Source: Arthrobacter sp. RIT-PI-e (GTDB lineage: Bacteria > Actinomycetota > Actinomycetes > Actinomycetales > Micrococcaceae). Taken from it: 64,000 bases of DNA. The notes beneath the pieces are model-generated. The model did not search any database and was not told the DNA's origin. It saw only the letters and a program-made list of their open reading frames with translations. Shown here piece after piece: positions 1 to 10,203 of this stretch. The stretch lies in NCBI RefSeq assembly GCF_001187915.1, contig NZ_LGIU01000038.1, positions 18,103 to 82,102 on the forward strand, in the 5' to 3' direction. The translations under genes were made by a program, and so were the position numbers. Position 1 is the stretch's first letter; the number at the start of each line of letters is the position of its first letter.

Positions 1-125
1 GTGGCGACGATGACGTCGCCGATGCCTGCGTAGCGGCGCCCGGATCCTCCGAGAACACGGATGGTCAAGATTTCCTTGGCCCCCGTGTTGTCGGCGACCT
101 TTAGCCGCGACTCCTGCTGAATCAC
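1..125 (-). CDS. rplN: 50S ribosomal protein L14, N-terminal part
   Basis: Only the first 41 codons lie in the window; the gene runs off the left edge. The translation begins [18 protein letters not shown], the standard L14 N-terminus, which binds 23S rRNA near the factor-binding side of the large subunit. The start is a GTG at 125, preceded on the minus strand by GACAGGAG seven bases away, a good ribosome binding site. L14 is the usual first gene of the spc operon, and the long gap with a hairpin before it fits a new transcription unit starting here. Confidence 0.93.
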   Translation of the reverse strand, partial: MIQQESRLKVADNTGAKEILTIRVLGGSGRRYAGIGDVIVA

Positions 126-451
126 TGATAACTCCTGTCGTCGCGCCGGTTCTCTCGTCGAGCCTTGCGGAACGGATATGGGTGGGCCCCGAGATACTGG
201 TCCTCACCGACAGTGCGCGGGGCGCACGATCGTGCCTGGGAGCTGCACGGGACGGTGAACAAGATCATCGGGCTTTTGCCTATTTGCCCGGTGTGCGGGT
301 CAACCCCGGAGGAGACCTCGTGAGGGCATGCGCCAGCCCACCAGACAGACAAGATTCACAGCATATCGCGGAAGGGCCCCGGACACGAAATCGTGTCCGG
401 GGCCCTGCCGTGCGAGGTCCGGCGTACCGTTCCCGCTGCTGCTGCTCGGTG
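126..451 (-). other. S10/spc inter-operon gap
   Basis: This 326-base stretch separates rpsQ from rplN, which in many bacteria are only a few bases apart. Next to rpsQ it holds the hairpin at 374-405, and at its far end the rplN ribosome binding site. Short open frames on both strands here have no family resemblance and no ribosome binding sites. A promoter for rplN must be somewhere between about 130 and 370 if the hairpin terminates transcription, but I cannot pick out a convincing -35/-10 pair. Confidence 0.5.
374..405 (-). terminator. Hairpin after rpsQ
   Basis: A perfect 14-bp inverted repeat (374-387 with 392-405) encloses a 4-base AAAT loop, 46 bases past the rpsQ stop. There is no T-run after it on the minus strand, so it is an L-shaped terminator of the kind common in actinobacteria, or an attenuator. 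It probably marks the end of the S10 operon. Confidence 0.7.
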
Positions 452-763
452 CTACTTGGCCTTCTCGATGACCTCGACCAGGCGCCACCGCTTGGTGGCG
501 GACAGCGGACGGGTCTCGCTGATCAGGACCATGTCGCCGATGCCGGCGGTGTTCTGCTCGTCGTGCGCCTTGATCTTGGAGCTGCGACGGATCACCTTGC
601 CGTACAGGCCGTGCTTCACGCGGTCCTCGACCTCGACCACGATGGTCTTCTGCATCTTGTCGGACACCACGTAGCCGCGGCGGACCTTGCGGTAGCCACG
701 CGAGTCGGCGCCGTGCACTGCCTTCTCGGTCCCGACGGTGGTCTCACTCTGCTGCTCACTCAT
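452..763 (-). CDS. rpsQ: 30S ribosomal protein S17
   Basis: This 103-residue protein contacts 16S rRNA early in small-subunit assembly. The core carries the S17 signature around [20 protein letters not shown] and [18 protein letters not shown]. It is about 20 residues longer than the E. coli protein because of an N-terminal stretch rich in Ser, Thr and Glu, as in other actinobacteria. The ATG at 763 overlaps the rpmC stop by four bases (ATGA), so the two are translationally coupled. It is the last gene of the S10 operon here, with a hairpin after it. Confidence 0.97.
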   Translation of the reverse strand: MSEQQSETTVGTEKAVHGADSRGYRKVRRGYVVSDKMQKTIVVEVEDRVKHGLYGKVIRRSSKIKAHDEQNTAGIGDMVLISETRPLSATKRWRLVEVIEKAK

Positions 764-1104
764 TTGGCGTCCTCCTCAGAAGCCTCGGTGTCCGCGACAG
801 GTGCGTCCTTCGCGGAGGCCTTCTTGGCTTTCTTGGGTTTCTCCGCCTTCGCGGGCGCAGCTTCCTCGACGGGAGCTACGACCTCGGGGCGGATACCCAG
901 TTCACGCTCACGCAGCACCGTGTAGATGCGGGCGATGTCGCGCTTGACCGAGCGAAGGCGCCCGTGACTCTCCAGCTGGCCGGTGGCCGACTGGAAGCGG
1001 AGGTTGAACAGCTCCTCCTTGGCCTTGCGCAGTTCTTCCACCAGACGATCCTTGTCGAAGCCGTCCAGCTGGTCCGATGCCAGTTCCTTTGAACCCAGAG
1101 CCAA
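760..1104 (-). CDS. rpmC: 50S ribosomal protein L29 with long charged tail
   Basis: Residues 1-75 match L29, the small two-helix protein near the peptide exit tunnel; the stretch [20 protein letters not shown] is diagnostic. L29 is usually 60-70 residues, but this one has 114. The extra part is a low-complexity tail of Lys, Ala and Glu ending in Asp/Glu/Lys. Such tails occur in other Micrococcaceae and are probably disordered. The gene follows rplP with a 2-base gap and overlaps rpsQ by four bases. Confidence 0.96.
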   Translation of the reverse strand: MALGSKELASDQLDGFDKDRLVEELRKAKEELFNLRFQSATGQLESHGRLRSVKRDIARIYTVLRERELGIRPEVVAPVEEAAPAKAEKPKKAKKASAKDAPVADTEASEEDAK

Positions 1105-1106
1105 AA

Positions 1107-1523
1107 CTATTCACCACCCTCACGACGCACGATGCGTGCCTTCAACGGCAGCTTGTGGATCGCGAGGCGCAGGGCTTCGCGGGCTACCTCTTCGGAAACA
1201 CCGGAGAGTTCGAAGAGAACCCGTCCCGGCTTGACGTTGGCCACCCACCACTCGGGCGAACCCTTACCGGAACCCATGCGGGTCTCGGCGGGCTTCTTGG
1301 TCAACGGACGGTCCGGATAGATGTTGATCCAGACCTTGCCGCCACGCTTGATGTGGCGGGTCATGGCGATACGGGCGGACTCGATCTGCCGGTTGGTGAC
1401 GTATGCCGGGCTCAGCGCCTGGATACCCCACTCGCCGAAGCTGACCTCGGTACCGCCGGTTGCAGCGCCCGAGCGACCCGGGTGGTGCTGCTTGCGGAAC
1501 TTGACTCGACGTGGGATCAGCAT
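1107..1523 (-). CDS. rplP: 50S ribosomal protein L16
   Basis: This 138-residue protein sits near the A site of the large subunit and helps tRNA accommodation. The N-terminal [19 protein letters not shown] and the internal [20 protein letters not shown] are typical of L16, and the length is normal. The ATG at 1523 directly follows the rpsC stop with no spacer, so it is probably translated by ribosomes leaving rpsC. No unusual features. Confidence 0.98.
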   Translation of the reverse strand: MLIPRRVKFRKQHHPGRSGAATGGTEVSFGEWGIQALSPAYVTNRQIESARIAMTRHIKRGGKVWINIYPDRPLTKKPAETRMGSGKGSPEWWVANVKPGRVLFELSGVSEEVAREALRLAIHKLPLKARIVRREGGE

Positions 1524-2360
1524 TTAAGCCTGTCCTCCTTCAGTCGCGGCTGCGGGAGCCGCGGCGGTCTCGGCGGGTGCCTGGGCACCCTGGCCCTCGG
1601 AGCGCTCGGGAGCACGACGACGACGGTCGCCACCGCGATCGGCGCCGGCGGGGCCACGGCCCGGCCGGTCCCCACCGCGGCCGCGGGAAGGAGCTGCAGC
1701 GGCCTGGGCCGCGAGTTCCTTCGCCGTGACGTCACCCTTGTAGATCCAGACCTTCACGCCGATGCGGCCGAAGGTGGTCTTCGCCTCGAAGAAGCCGTAG
1801 TCGATGTTGGCGCGGAGCGTGTGCAGGGGAACGCGTCCCTCGCGGTAGAACTCCGAACGGCTCATCTCGGCCCCGCCCAGACGACCGGAGCACTGGACAC
1901 GGATGCCCTTGGCGCCGGCGCGCTGCGCGGACTGCATGGCCTTCTTCATGGCGCGGCGGAACGCCACGCGGGAGGAGAGCTGCTCCGCGATGCCCTGGGC
2001 CACCAGCTGCGCCTCGACCTCGGGGTTCTTGACCTCGAGGATGTTCAGCTGCACCTGCTTGCCGGTGAGCTTCTCGAGCTCGCCGCGGATGCGGTCGGCC
2101 TCTGCTCCGCGGCGGCCGATGACGATGCCCGGACGTGCCGTGTGGATGTCCACGCGGACGCGGTCACGGGTGCGCTCGATCTCGACCTTGGCGATGCCGG
2201 CCCGGTCCATGCCGGTGGACATCAGCTGACGGATCTTGATGTCCTCACGGACGAAGTCGCGGTAGCGCTGACCGGGCTTGTTGCTGTCGGCGAACCAGTG
2301 TGACCTGTGGTCGGTGGTGATGCCGAGTCGGAACCCGTGCGGGTTTACTTTCTGTCCCAC
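1524..2360 (-). CDS. rpsC: 30S ribosomal protein S3 with extended C-terminus
   Basis: S3 lines the mRNA entry channel. Residues 1-210 carry the KH domain ([19 protein letters not shown], around residues 78-96, with the GxxG loop) and the S3 C-terminal fold ending near KVWIYKGD. The remaining 65 or so residues are an Arg/Gly- then Ala-rich low-complexity tail, making the protein 278 residues against about 233 in E. coli. The start is GTG at 2360, directly after the rplV stop codon. The tail is common in related actinobacteria and is probably disordered. Confidence 0.97.
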   Translation of the reverse strand: MGQKVNPHGFRLGITTDHRSHWFADSNKPGQRYRDFVREDIKIRQLMSTGMDRAGIAKVEIERTRDRVRVDIHTARPGIVIGRRGAEADRIRGELEKLTGKQVQLNILEVKNPEVEAQLVAQGIAEQLSSRVAFRRAMKKAMQSAQRAGAKGIRVQCSGRLGGAEMSRSEFYREGRVPLHTLRANIDYGFFEAKTTFGRIGVKVWIYKGDVTAKELAAQAAAAPSRGRGGDRPGRGPAGADRGGDRRRRAPERSEGQGAQAPAETAAAPAAATEGGQA

Positions 2361-2726
2361 TTAGCGGACCTCCACTTTCTCAGGGGTAGCGACGACAACC
2401 GTGATGTGGCTGGTCCGCTTGTTGATGCGGAACGCGCGGCCCTGGGCACGCGGACGGAACCGCTTCATCGTGGGGCCTTCGTCAACGAATGCTTCGCTGA
2501 TGATGAGGTTGTCCTCGTCGAAGGCGACGCCGTCACGGTCCGCGAGGACACGTGCGTTGGCGACGGCCGACTGGACCACCTTGAATACCGGCTCCGAAGC
2601 AACCTGTGGGGCAAACTTCAGAATAGCCAGAGCCTCGTTCGCCTGCTTACCACGAACAAGGTTGACGACGCGCCGGGCCTTCATAGGCGTTACGCGGATA
2701 TGACGCGCAATAGCCTTGGCTTCCAT
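2361..2726 (-). CDS. rplV: 50S ribosomal protein L22
   Basis: L22 (121 residues) lines the peptide exit tunnel with L4, and its hairpin is a site of macrolide-resistance changes. The sequence has the expected [17 protein letters not shown] near the start and the hairpin region [18 protein letters not shown] near residues 85-105, without obvious insertions or deletions. It follows rpsS by 37 bases and abuts rpsC. Confidence 0.98.
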   Translation of the reverse strand: MEAKAIARHIRVTPMKARRVVNLVRGKQANEALAILKFAPQVASEPVFKVVQSAVANARVLADRDGVAFDEDNLIISEAFVDEGPTMKRFRPRAQGRAFRINKRTSHITVVVATPEKVEVR

Positions 2727-2763
2727 TGCTTTCCTTCTCTCGTCTTAGCCGTAAGAGCAGCGC

Positions 2764-3045
2764 CTAGCGGCGCTTGCCCTTGCGGTCGTCCTTAACATGG
2801 CCGCGGAAGGTCCGCGTCAGAGCGAACTCGCCGAGCTTGTGCCCGACCATCGACTCGGTGACGAACACCGGGATGTGCTTGCGTCCGTCGTGCACCGCGA
2901 TCGTGTGACCGAGCATGTCGGGCACGATCATGGAGCGGCGTGACCAGGTCTTGATGACGTTCTTCGTACCCGATTCGTTCTCGCGAGTCACCTTCACATA
3001 GAGGTGCTGGTCGACGAAGGGGCCTTTCTTCAGGCTGCGTGGCAT
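2764..3045 (-). CDS. rpsS: 30S ribosomal protein S19
   Basis: S19 (93 residues) binds the head of the small subunit with S13. The N-terminus [15 protein letters not shown] and the motif [14 protein letters not shown] are characteristic, and the length is standard. It lies 12 bases after rplB in the S10 operon. Confidence 0.98.
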   Translation of the reverse strand: MPRSLKKGPFVDQHLYVKVTRENESGTKNVIKTWSRRSMIVPDMLGHTIAVHDGRKHIPVFVTESMVGHKLGEFALTRTFRGHVKDDRKGKRR

Positions 3046-3057
3046 GTCTCCAGGCTC

Positions 3058-3897
3058 CTATCGCTTGTTCTTGCCGGAACGACGGCGACGCACGATGAGT
3101 GAGTCGCTCTCTTTGTTGGGGCGGCGCGTACGGCCCTCGGGCTTACCGTTCGGGTTGACCGGGTGACGTCCACCGGAGGTCTTGCCCTCACCACCACCGT
3201 GCGGGTGGTCCACCGGGTTCATGGCCACACCACGGACGGTCGGGCGGATGCCCTTCCAGCGGTTGCGGCCGGCCTTGCCCCAGTTGATGTTCGACTGCTC
3301 GGCGTTGCCGACCTCGCCGATCGTCGCGCGGCAGCGGACGTCCACGTTCCGGATCTCGCCGGAGGGCAGCCGCAGCTGGGCGAACCGGCCCTCCTTGGCG
3401 ACGAGCTGCACCGATGCACCGGCGGAACGCGCCATCTTGGCGCCGCCACCGGGACGGAGCTCGACGGCATGGATGACGGTACCCACGGGGATGTTGCGCA
3501 GCGGCAGGTTGTTGCCCGGCTTGATGTCGGCACCGGCACCGGCCTCGACGAAGTCGCCCTGCTTGAGCTTGTTCGGCGCGACGATGTAGCGCTTCGTGCC
3601 GTCCACGTAGTGCAGCAGCGCGATGCGCGCGGTGCGGTTCGGGTCGTACTCGATCTCGGCCACGCGGGCGTCGACGCCGTCCTTGTCGTGACGACGGAAG
3701 TCGATCAGACGGTACTGGCGCTTGTGTCCACCACCCTTGTGGCGCGTGGTGATCTTACCGGTGTTGTTGCGTCCGCCCTTCTTGGGCAGGGGACGCACCA
3801 GGGACTTCTCCGGCGTCGACCGGGTGATTTCTGCGAAGTCGGCGACGCTCGAGCCACGGCGGCCCGGCGTTGTCGGCTTGTATTTACGGATTCCCAT
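3058..3897 (-). CDS. rplB: 50S ribosomal protein L2
   Basis: L2 (279 residues) is a primary 23S rRNA binder needed for subunit joining and peptidyl transferase activity. The C-terminal region contains the conserved [14 protein letters not shown], including the histidine implicated in function, and the protein ends in a basic [10 protein letters not shown] tail. The N-terminus [15 protein letters not shown] is standard. It lies 31 bases downstream of rplW. Confidence 0.98.
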   Translation of the reverse strand: MGIRKYKPTTPGRRGSSVADFAEITRSTPEKSLVRPLPKKGGRNNTGKITTRHKGGGHKRQYRLIDFRRHDKDGVDARVAEIEYDPNRTARIALLHYVDGTKRYIVAPNKLKQGDFVEAGAGADIKPGNNLPLRNIPVGTVIHAVELRPGGGAKMARSAGASVQLVAKEGRFAQLRLPSGEIRNVDVRCRATIGEVGNAEQSNINWGKAGRNRWKGIRPTVRGVAMNPVDHPHGGGEGKTSGGRHPVNPNGKPEGRTRRPNKESDSLIVRRRRSGKNKR

Positions 3898-3928
3898 AAC
3901 TCAATTCCTCGTTAAAGTGGTCTCCGCC

Positions 3929-4234
3929 CTAGGAGAGCGGACCGCCGAAGATGTCGATCGAGCCCTCTTTGAGGGACACGATGGCACGCTTGGTGCCCTT
4001 GCGCTGACCCCAGCCGAACTTGGTGCGCTTGCGCTTACCGACCCGGTTGATGGTGTTGATGGAGTCGACCTTCACGGAGAAGATCTTCTCGACCGCCAGC
4101 TTGATCTCTTCCTTGTTCGACCGAGGGTCGACCAGGAAGGTGTACTTGCCCTCGTCGATCAGGCCGTAGCTCTTCTCCGACACGACGGGTGCGATGACGA
4201 CGTCGCGCGGATCCTTTGCGATGCTGCCGCTCAC
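3929..4234 (-). CDS. rplW: 50S ribosomal protein L23
   Basis: L23 (101 residues) sits at the peptide tunnel exit and is the docking site for trigger factor and SRP. The sequence shows the L23 fold, with [19 protein letters not shown] near the start and the basic loop [19 protein letters not shown]. The ATG at 4234 overlaps the rplD stop by four bases. Confidence 0.97.
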   Translation of the reverse strand: MSGSIAKDPRDVVIAPVVSEKSYGLIDEGKYTFLVDPRSNKEEIKLAVEKIFSVKVDSINTINRVGKRKRTKFGWGQRKGTKRAIVSLKEGSIDIFGGPLS

Positions 4235-4854
4235 TTGGCATCCTCCTCGGAGATGACGTCGACCGAACCCACGAACTGGTCGTAGGCGGCCTTGGTGAAG
4301 ATCACGTCGTCGGAGACCAGCACGTCGTACGTGTTGAGCTGGTCCACATAGAGGACGTGTACCGCGGGGACGTTGCGCACGGAGAGCGCGGCGACGTCGT
4401 TGGCGCGCTCGATCACCACGAGCAGGCGGGGCCGCTCGGAGATCGCGCGCAGGGTCTCGATGGCACCCTTGGTGGACGGCTTGTCGCCGGTCACCAGGGA
4501 CTCGAGGACGTGGATGCGGCCGTTGCGGGCCCGGTCGGAGAGGGCTCCGCGCAGGGCGGCGGCCTTCATCTTCTTGGGGGTGCGCTGGCTGTAGTCACGC
4601 GGGGTGGGTCCGTGGACCACGCCACCACCGGTCATGTGGGGAGCGCGGATCGAGCCCTGGCGGGCGCGACCGGTTCCCTTCTGCTTGAACGGCTTGCGGC
4701 CTGCGCCACTGACCTCGGCGCGGGTCTTCGTCTTGTGCGTACCCTGGCGGGCGGCAGCGAGCTGGGCGACGACGACCTGGTGCAGCAGCGGCACGTTGGT
4801 CTGTGCGTCGAAGATCTCCGCGGGGAGATCTACCTGTACTGGATTGGCAGCCAT
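4231..4854 (-). CDS. rplD: 50S ribosomal protein L4
   Basis: L4 (207 residues) combines a globular domain with an extended loop into the exit tunnel. The loop is recognisable around residues 45-90 ([19 protein letters not shown] followed by [10 protein letters not shown]). In E. coli L4 represses its own S10 operon; whether that occurs here is unknown. The start lies 4 bases after the rplC stop, suggesting coupled translation. Confidence 0.97.
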   Translation of the reverse strand: MAANPVQVDLPAEIFDAQTNVPLLHQVVVAQLAAARQGTHKTKTRAEVSGAGRKPFKQKGTGRARQGSIRAPHMTGGGVVHGPTPRDYSQRTPKKMKAAALRGALSDRARNGRIHVLESLVTGDKPSTKGAIETLRAISERPRLLVVIERANDVAALSVRNVPAVHVLYVDQLNTYDVLVSDDVIFTKAAYDQFVGSVDVISEEDAK

Positions 4855-4858
4855 GTGG

Positions 4859-5515
4859 CTATGCTCCCTTCACGGCGGTGCGTACGAGGACGACCTGGCC
4901 GCGGGCGCCGGGAACGGCGCCCTTGATCAGCAGCAGCGACTTCTCGGCGTCGACGGCGTGGACCCGGAGGTTCAGCGTGGTCTGACGGACGGCGCCCATA
5001 CGGCCCGCCATCTTCATTCCACGGAAGACGCGGCTGGGGGTGGATGCTCCACCGATGGAACCGGGCTTGCGGTGGTTCTTGTGCGCACCGTGCGAGGCAC
5101 CCACGCCGTGGAACCCGTGGCGCTTCATGACACCGGCGAAGCCCTTGCCCTTGGTGGTGCCGATGACGTCGACCGTCTGACCGGCCTCGAACATCTCGAC
5201 GGAGAGCTCCTGACCGAGCGAGTAGGACTCGGCGTCGGAGGTGCGCAGCTCGACGACGTGACGGCGGGGCGTGACGCCTGCCTTCTCGAAATGCCCGGCG
5301 AGCGGCTTGGTGACCTTGCGGGGGTCGATCTGACCGAAGCCGATCTGCACGGCGGTGTAGCCGTCCTTCTCGGCCTCGAGGAGCTGGGTGACGACGTTGG
5401 AGTCGGCCTGCACCACGGTGACCGGGATCAGGATGTTGTTCTCGTCCCAGACCTGGGTCATGCCGAGCTTGATGCCCAGCAGGCCCTTGACCTGGCGTGT
5501 AAGTGAAGTAGACAT
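4859..5515 (-). CDS. rplC: 50S ribosomal protein L3
   Basis: L3 (218 residues) is an early assembly protein reaching the peptidyl transferase centre. The N-terminus [19 protein letters not shown] and the central [19 protein letters not shown] (around 130-150), the loop approaching the catalytic site, are typical. It starts 16 bases after rpsJ. Confidence 0.98.
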   Translation of the reverse strand: MSTSLTRQVKGLLGIKLGMTQVWDENNILIPVTVVQADSNVVTQLLEAEKDGYTAVQIGFGQIDPRKVTKPLAGHFEKAGVTPRRHVVELRTSDAESYSLGQELSVEMFEAGQTVDVIGTTKGKGFAGVMKRHGFHGVGASHGAHKNHRKPGSIGGASTPSRVFRGMKMAGRMGAVRQTTLNLRVHAVDAEKSLLLIKGAVPGARGQVVLVRTAVKGA

Positions 5516-5531
5516 GTGTATCCGCTCTCCC

Positions 5532-5840
5532 CTACAGCTTGATCTCGATGTTCACGTCCGCCGGCAGATCGAGACGCATCAGCGAATCGACGGCCTTGGG
5601 CGTGGGGTCAATGATGTCGATCAGACGCTTGTGAGTCCGCATTTCGAAGTGCTCACGGCTGTCCTTGTACTTGTGCGGGGACCGGATGACAACGAAAACG
5701 TTCTTCTCCGTGGGCAGGGGCACGGGGCCCACTACCGTTGCGCCTGCGCGCGTCACCGTCTCAACGATCTTCCGTGCTGACACGTCGATGACCTCGTGGT
5801 CGTACGACTTCAGCCGGATGCGGATTTTTTGTCCCGCCAT
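5532..5840 (-). CDS. rpsJ: 30S ribosomal protein S10 (NusE)
   Basis: S10 (102 residues) serves in the small subunit and also as the antitermination factor NusE. The signature [22 protein letters not shown] spans roughly residues 50-72, and the N-terminus [19 protein letters not shown] is standard. It is the first gene of the S10 operon, which reads rpsJ, rplC, rplD, rplW, rplB, rpsS, rplV, rpsC, rplP, rpmC, rpsQ on the minus strand. Confidence 0.98.
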   Translation of the reverse strand: MAGQKIRIRLKSYDHEVIDVSARKIVETVTRAGATVVGPVPLPTEKNVFVVIRSPHKYKDSREHFEMRTHKRLIDIIDPTPKAVDSLMRLDLPADVNIEIKL

Positions 5841-6272
5841 GGCGTCTCGACTCTCTCTCTACACAACTGCCGGGGCAGTCTGGGTACGTACGTGCATGTG
5901 CTGCGTCCGTTGTACGACGCTCCCTCGACAGGCTGAATCCGGACGGATCCGGGTTCCTCACCCTGTGAGGGCTCCGACCCCCGCGCTCGGGCGTGTCGCG
6001 CTTTGTGGTGAAAACCACTACCGAGATACACACACGATCCACTGTTCCGGACGAGCCGGACGGGGTGGGTTCTGTTTTCTGGGCCGACCTCGCGATGGAC
6101 CCGATCCCTGCATCAGGCATTATCCTGACCGGGATGGGACCGCTGATCGCGCGCATCAGCACTTGAACAACTTCTCCAGTGTGGCAGATCGCCGGGTCGA
6201 ATGCGAACCGGCCTCGGGACGTACGCCGTGACATCGGCCACGGGGAACACCGGGGCGTGGACCGGCAGGCGG
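5841..6272 (-). other. Gap upstream of rpsJ
   Basis: This 432-base gap separates the large membrane protein gene from rpsJ and must hold the S10 operon promoter and leader. A purine-rich GAGAGAGAG lies about 10 bases before the rpsJ ATG. A small inverted repeat, GTGGT-TTTC-ACCAC, sits at about 6005-6018. I cannot assign a confident promoter, and none of the open frames here resembles a protein. Confidence 0.4.
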
Positions 6273-9200
6273 TCAGGACGCCGGTCCGCGCGTCTGGCCG
6301 TTGAGCTTCCACACGGCGAACGCGAGCAATGCCAGCGCGGCGACGGTGAGCAGGAGGAACGTGTACCCGCGCAGGAACCACACCAGGGCCAGGACGATGC
6401 CGACGGCACCCCAGGCGCTGAAGAGCCTGCGGGACAGCGCGACCCCGGCGGCCAGCAGCAGCACGTGCCCGCACAGGGACCACACCTGTGCACCCGCGCT
6501 CCCGCCGACGACGGTCAGCAGGCCGGTGCACGAGAGCACGGTCCCCGACGCGGCCAGCCGGACGGACCCGCGCCCGGCGGCACCGCGCAGGAAGGAGGAT
6601 GCCGCGAGGACCGCGAACGCCACCGCCCACCACTGGGCCGCCCAGAAGAGACCGATGCCGTCCGAGACCACCCAGGTGATGCGCTGCACCGCGGCCACCA
6701 GCACGAGGAACACCGCTTCGGCCGCAGCCGGCCGAACGGCCGCGGGGACCTCGCGCAGGGCGAGGAGCGCCACCGTTCCCAGGACCACCGAGCCGGCCAC
6801 GGCCTCCTGATCGGGGACCATGGCGGTCAGGGCCGCCGCTGCGGCCCACGAGAGCGCCGCCGTCCCGAGGATCCGGTGGCGTAGTTCGTGCCGATCGCCC
6901 GCGGGCAGGAGCTGCCGGGCGAGGTACAGGAGAACGGCGGCGAGCACGGCGCCGAGGAGCAGGCGCAGCACCGCCGATCCCGGCGGACCTCCCGCCCCCC
7001 GGGTGACCTCCTCCACGAAGGCCGCGGACAGGACGACGACCGCGAGTGCTGCTGCTGCATCGAGCCAGGCGATCGCCTCGCGCCGCGAGAGGGCGAAGCC
7101 GGCACCGGCGACCGCCGCCGTGACGAGGACTCGATCCCACCCGCCGTCCGGGAACGCGAGGATGCATGCCTCGAGGGCGAAGAGCGCGGCACCTCCGTGG
7201 ATCGGCGGTCCGTGCCGTTCGCCGGCAGGGCGGAGGCGGAGGGCCACCAGGACGAGCAGGCAGGCCGCCGCCACCAGCGCTCCGCCTTCCGGCGCCAGCG
7301 GCGCGCGGACCAGCCATCCCGCCGGCGCGGTGTCCACCGCTCCCGAGAGGACGGCGATCACGGCAGCGAGGGCGTACAGGGCGGGATAGGCGGCGGAGTC
7401 CCTGCGCTGCACCGCGAACAGGACCACGGAGACGACGAGGAGGAGTGCCAGGTGGGCGACGATCACCCCGAGCCGGACCGTCGGGCCTGCCAGCACGCCG
7501 TACACCAGGGGCAGCGCAGCGAGCACCGCGGTACTCAGCCAGACCGACGACGACTGCAGGCCGAGATCGCGGAGGCGCCTGCGCAGGATCACACGGACGA
7601 TCTCCTGCAGTGCGATCCCTCCGGCGACGACGGTCAGCACCTGGTGCACGTCCGGGTCCAGGTCCGCGGAGACGAGTGCGGGGAGGACGGTGAAGGCGAT
7701 CTGCGCGGTGAGCAGGTATCCGCCGCGCCGCCGGTGATCGATGGAGCGGCGCGCCGTGAGCCCGGCATGCAGGACGACGGCGATCAGCAGGACCTCGTAC
7801 GAGCGGTACCCGGAGCCTGCCACGGCACAGGCGAGAGCCGCGGCGAGCAATGAGACGGGGGCGATCCCCCCGACGTCCCGGGCGCGCAGCACCGCCGACC
7901 GGGTACCGATCCCGTACTGCCGACCGGCCGGTGGCCCGGAGCGGTCCGCGGGTCGGGCCGAGGGGTCCTCCACCTCGCCCGCCGCGCCCCCTGCTGCACT
8001 GCCAGGGATCCCGGGCGCTCCGGCAGGCGACGGTGGTCGGAGCGCCGTCCCCTCGTCCGCCAGGGGCAGCGCGAGTGTGGTCAGGACGCCCGCGGCCACG
8101 GTGCTCCAGATGGCGACCGCCGCGACCGGTCCCGCCCCGGCCGCCGTGGCGAGCACGACCGTCGCCACCAGCGACACACCGCTCGAGGCCGCGATGACCC
8201 AGGGGCTGTGGGCGGTCCCCCGCGCTCGCCGCACGCGCACCACCTCGGCCAGCTGGTTCACGACGGCCGCGAGCACGAGGGCGAGGACGGCCGGCTCCCC
8301 CAGCCGGCCACCGGTCAGCTCCGGTGCACGCAGGTGTACCAGGACCATGAGCGGTGCGAGCAGGACGCCGCCCGCCCGTGCGGCGAGGAGGAACTTCTCG
8401 CGCAGCCCACCGGTGGAGGTCCTGGCGCGCACCACCAGGAAGCCGACGATCAGCGCCACCACGAGCTCGGTGCGCCACGGGGTCTCCCCCGGCGTGGTGG
8501 TCCCGAGCAGGAGACCCGGCAGCACCGACGCCTCCGCGGCCCCCCTGAGATGCACCGCGACCCACATCCCGAGAAGCAGCACGAGGAGCACGGGGACGAG
8601 GACGTCGGGGCGGTCCCCCCACCCGGCACCGCGTGACCACCCGATCACGACGACGGCGGCCAGGGCGGTGATGGCTGTGAGGGCGAAGGTCACCAGGACG
8701 TCCCACCGGTACCGCGCTGCCCCGCGCTCCTCCGCGGCCATCTCACCGACGGGTGGAGGTCCGATGGCGGGGCTCGTGGGGGTGGAGTCGGTCCTGACGG
8801 GGTTCGTGTCGGACGCCGCCGTGCCCGGGGTGAGGAGGCGCCGCAGCGGTGCCGACAGGACCAGCGCCGCAGCCACCTGCAGGGCGAGGCCGAGGGCCGG
8901 CACCAGGGCCGCCCACGCGAACGGCAGGTCCAGCGCGGCTGCGACGAGGACGATCGCCACCACGACGACGAGACGCCCCGCGTAGAGGTGCTCGATCCTC
9001 CGCACCGGGACGAACACCAGCAGGGAGGCGTAGTAGACGCTCGCCACGACCCACAGGAGGGCGCGCTCGCCCGGTCCCAGGACGCCGCCGAGCAGGAGGG
9101 AGGCACCCAGTGCCAGCGGGGTCAGGACGCGGTGCGCGTCGAGCACGGCCCGTGTGAGGATCTCGGGCATCCATCGGGGAGCAGGATGGGCCAGGACCGC

Positions 9201-10082
9201 GAGCAGCGCGGCCACACCGACGGAGCAGGTGAAGTACCAGATCAGTGCGCCGCCGATCAGCGACACCGAGGACAGCGCGATGGACAGGAAGAACGGGAGG
9301 CTGAGGTACGCGACCACCCGGCTCTGCAGGCGCACGGCGGCGAGGAGGTAGGCCACCGTGCCGAGCACCGCCGTGCCGAACCAGGCCGACGGGCCCTCAC
9401 CGGTCAGGACCCCGAACAGGAGGCCCGCCACCGGCAGCAGGGCGAGACCCGTGCCGGTGAAGGCGACGGCCGCCGGACGCAGCCGTGGCAGTCGGGAATG
9501 GAGGACCAGGCCACCGAGGTAGAACACCGCAACGACGGCACAGATCGTGACCGCCCGTGCAGGGCCGGGAACCGCCGCCCCGATGAACAGACCGGCCGCG
9601 GCCACGAGCAGGAGGCTCGCGGAGTAGAGGGCGATGTTGATGCTCCGAAGGTCTCGTGCGGCCTTCGTGGCGGCCTGCTCGGCGGGCGACGGCGCGGGGC
9701 CACCCTCCCCTGCCACTGCCGGCGGTGCAGGACGACCGGCCGGCGCCGGAGCACCGTCGTCCGCTGACGACGTCGGGAATCCACCGGTAGAGGAGGGCGG
9801 GAGCACGGCGCTCGGTGGGTGGCCCGACTGCACGGAGCCGCTCCCCACGTCCCGCGCACCCGGTACCGCCTGCAGCTCCCGCGCCTGGAGGCCGGCCCTG
9901 TACCCGGCGTCGTACCCCTCCTCGTACACGGCGGCCGGAGGAGGGACGTCCCGTGGCCGGCTCGACGAGCGTCGGACGCTGCGTGCCCCGAGGAACCATC
10001 CGATGCCGGTGAACGCGCCCAGCACCGCCAGGACGAACAGCAGTACCACGCCCATCGCACTCCCCCGGGTCGGGCGCATCAT
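6273..10082 (-). CDS. Very large polytopic membrane protein of unknown function
   Basis: The product has 1269 residues. A first membrane helix lies at about residues 10-32. It is followed by an Arg/Ser-rich then Pro/Ala/Gly-rich linker to about residue 145, and then some thirty hydrophobic segments to the C-terminus, so this is an integral membrane protein with very few long soluble loops. I see no catalytic motif, Walker box or known transporter signature. It broadly resembles large actinobacterial hypothetical membrane proteins of the SCO7613/DUF2157 kind, but that is only an impression. The chosen start is ATG at 10082; Met10 at 10055 is an alternative. It stands alone between the str operon terminator and the S10 operon. 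Confidence 0.75.
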   Translation of the reverse strand: MMRPTRGSAMGVVLLFVLAVLGAFTGIGWFLGARSVRRSSSRPRDVPPPAAVYEEGYDAGYRAGLQARELQAVPGARDVGSGSVQSGHPPSAVLPPSSTGGFPTSSADDGAPAPAGRPAPPAVAGEGGPAPSPAEQAATKAARDLRSINIALYSASLLLVAAAGLFIGAAVPGPARAVTICAVVAVFYLGGLVLHSRLPRLRPAAVAFTGTGLALLPVAGLLFGVLTGEGPSAWFGTAVLGTVAYLLAAVRLQSRVVAYLSLPFFLSIALSSVSLIGGALIWYFTCSVGVAALLAVLAHPAPRWMPEILTRAVLDAHRVLTPLALGASLLLGGVLGPGERALLWVVASVYYASLLVFVPVRRIEHLYAGRLVVVVAIVLVAAALDLPFAWAALVPALGLALQVAAALVLSAPLRRLLTPGTAASDTNPVRTDSTPTSPAIGPPPVGEMAAEERGAARYRWDVLVTFALTAITALAAVVVIGWSRGAGWGDRPDVLVPVLLVLLLGMWVAVHLRGAAEASVLPGLLLGTTTPGETPWRTELVVALIVGFLVVRARTSTGGLREKFLLAARAGGVLLAPLMVLVHLRAPELTGGRLGEPAVLALVLAAVVNQLAEVVRVRRARGTAHSPWVIAASSGVSLVATVVLATAAGAGPVAAVAIWSTVAAGVLTTLALPLADEGTALRPPSPAGAPGIPGSAAGGAAGEVEDPSARPADRSGPPAGRQYGIGTRSAVLRARDVGGIAPVSLLAAALACAVAGSGYRSYEVLLIAVVLHAGLTARRSIDHRRRGGYLLTAQIAFTVLPALVSADLDPDVHQVLTVVAGGIALQEIVRVILRRRLRDLGLQSSSVWLSTAVLAALPLVYGVLAGPTVRLGVIVAHLALLLVVSVVLFAVQRRDSAAYPALYALAAVIAVLSGAVDTAPAGWLVRAPLAPEGGALVAAACLLVLVALRLRPAGERHGPPIHGGAALFALEACILAFPDGGWDRVLVTAAVAGAGFALSRREAIAWLDAAAALAVVVLSAAFVEEVTRGAGGPPGSAVLRLLLGAVLAAVLLYLARQLLPAGDRHELRHRILGTAALSWAAAAALTAMVPDQEAVAGSVVLGTVALLALREVPAAVRPAAAEAVFLVLVAAVQRITWVVSDGIGLFWAAQWWAVAFAVLAASSFLRGAAGRGSVRLAASGTVLSCTGLLTVVGGSAGAQVWSLCGHVLLLAAGVALSRRLFSAWGAVGIVLALVWFLRGYTFLLLTVAALALLAFAVWKLNGQTRGPAS

Positions 10083-10131
10083 CCGCGCACCTTCCGGCCA
10101 GTGTAGGGGTTCGTGCGTCCGTGGACACGGA

Positions 10132-10161
10132 AGAGCCCCCGCTGTGGACAGCGGGGGCTCT
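10132..10161 (-). terminator. Terminator hairpin after tuf
   Basis: A perfect 13-bp stem (10132-10144 with 10149-10161, arm AGAGCCCCCGCTG) with a TGGA loop lies about 40 bases past the tuf stop. No T-run follows, so it is probably an actinobacterial L-shaped terminator closing the str operon before the large membrane protein gene. Confidence 0.75.
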
Positions 10162-10203
10162 CTCGGGTGTCACCGGTTCACACCGGCGACGGGTGGAGCA
10201 GGG

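Noticed and set aside
6040..6160. Short plus-strand gene starting ATG 6133
   Set aside because: Only 10 codons before a stop, no ribosome binding site and no similarity.
5761..8706. 981-codon minus-strand frame overlapping rpsJ and the large membrane protein
   Set aside because: Arg/Gly/Pro-rich out-of-frame translation of the membrane-protein gene, without any recognisable fold.
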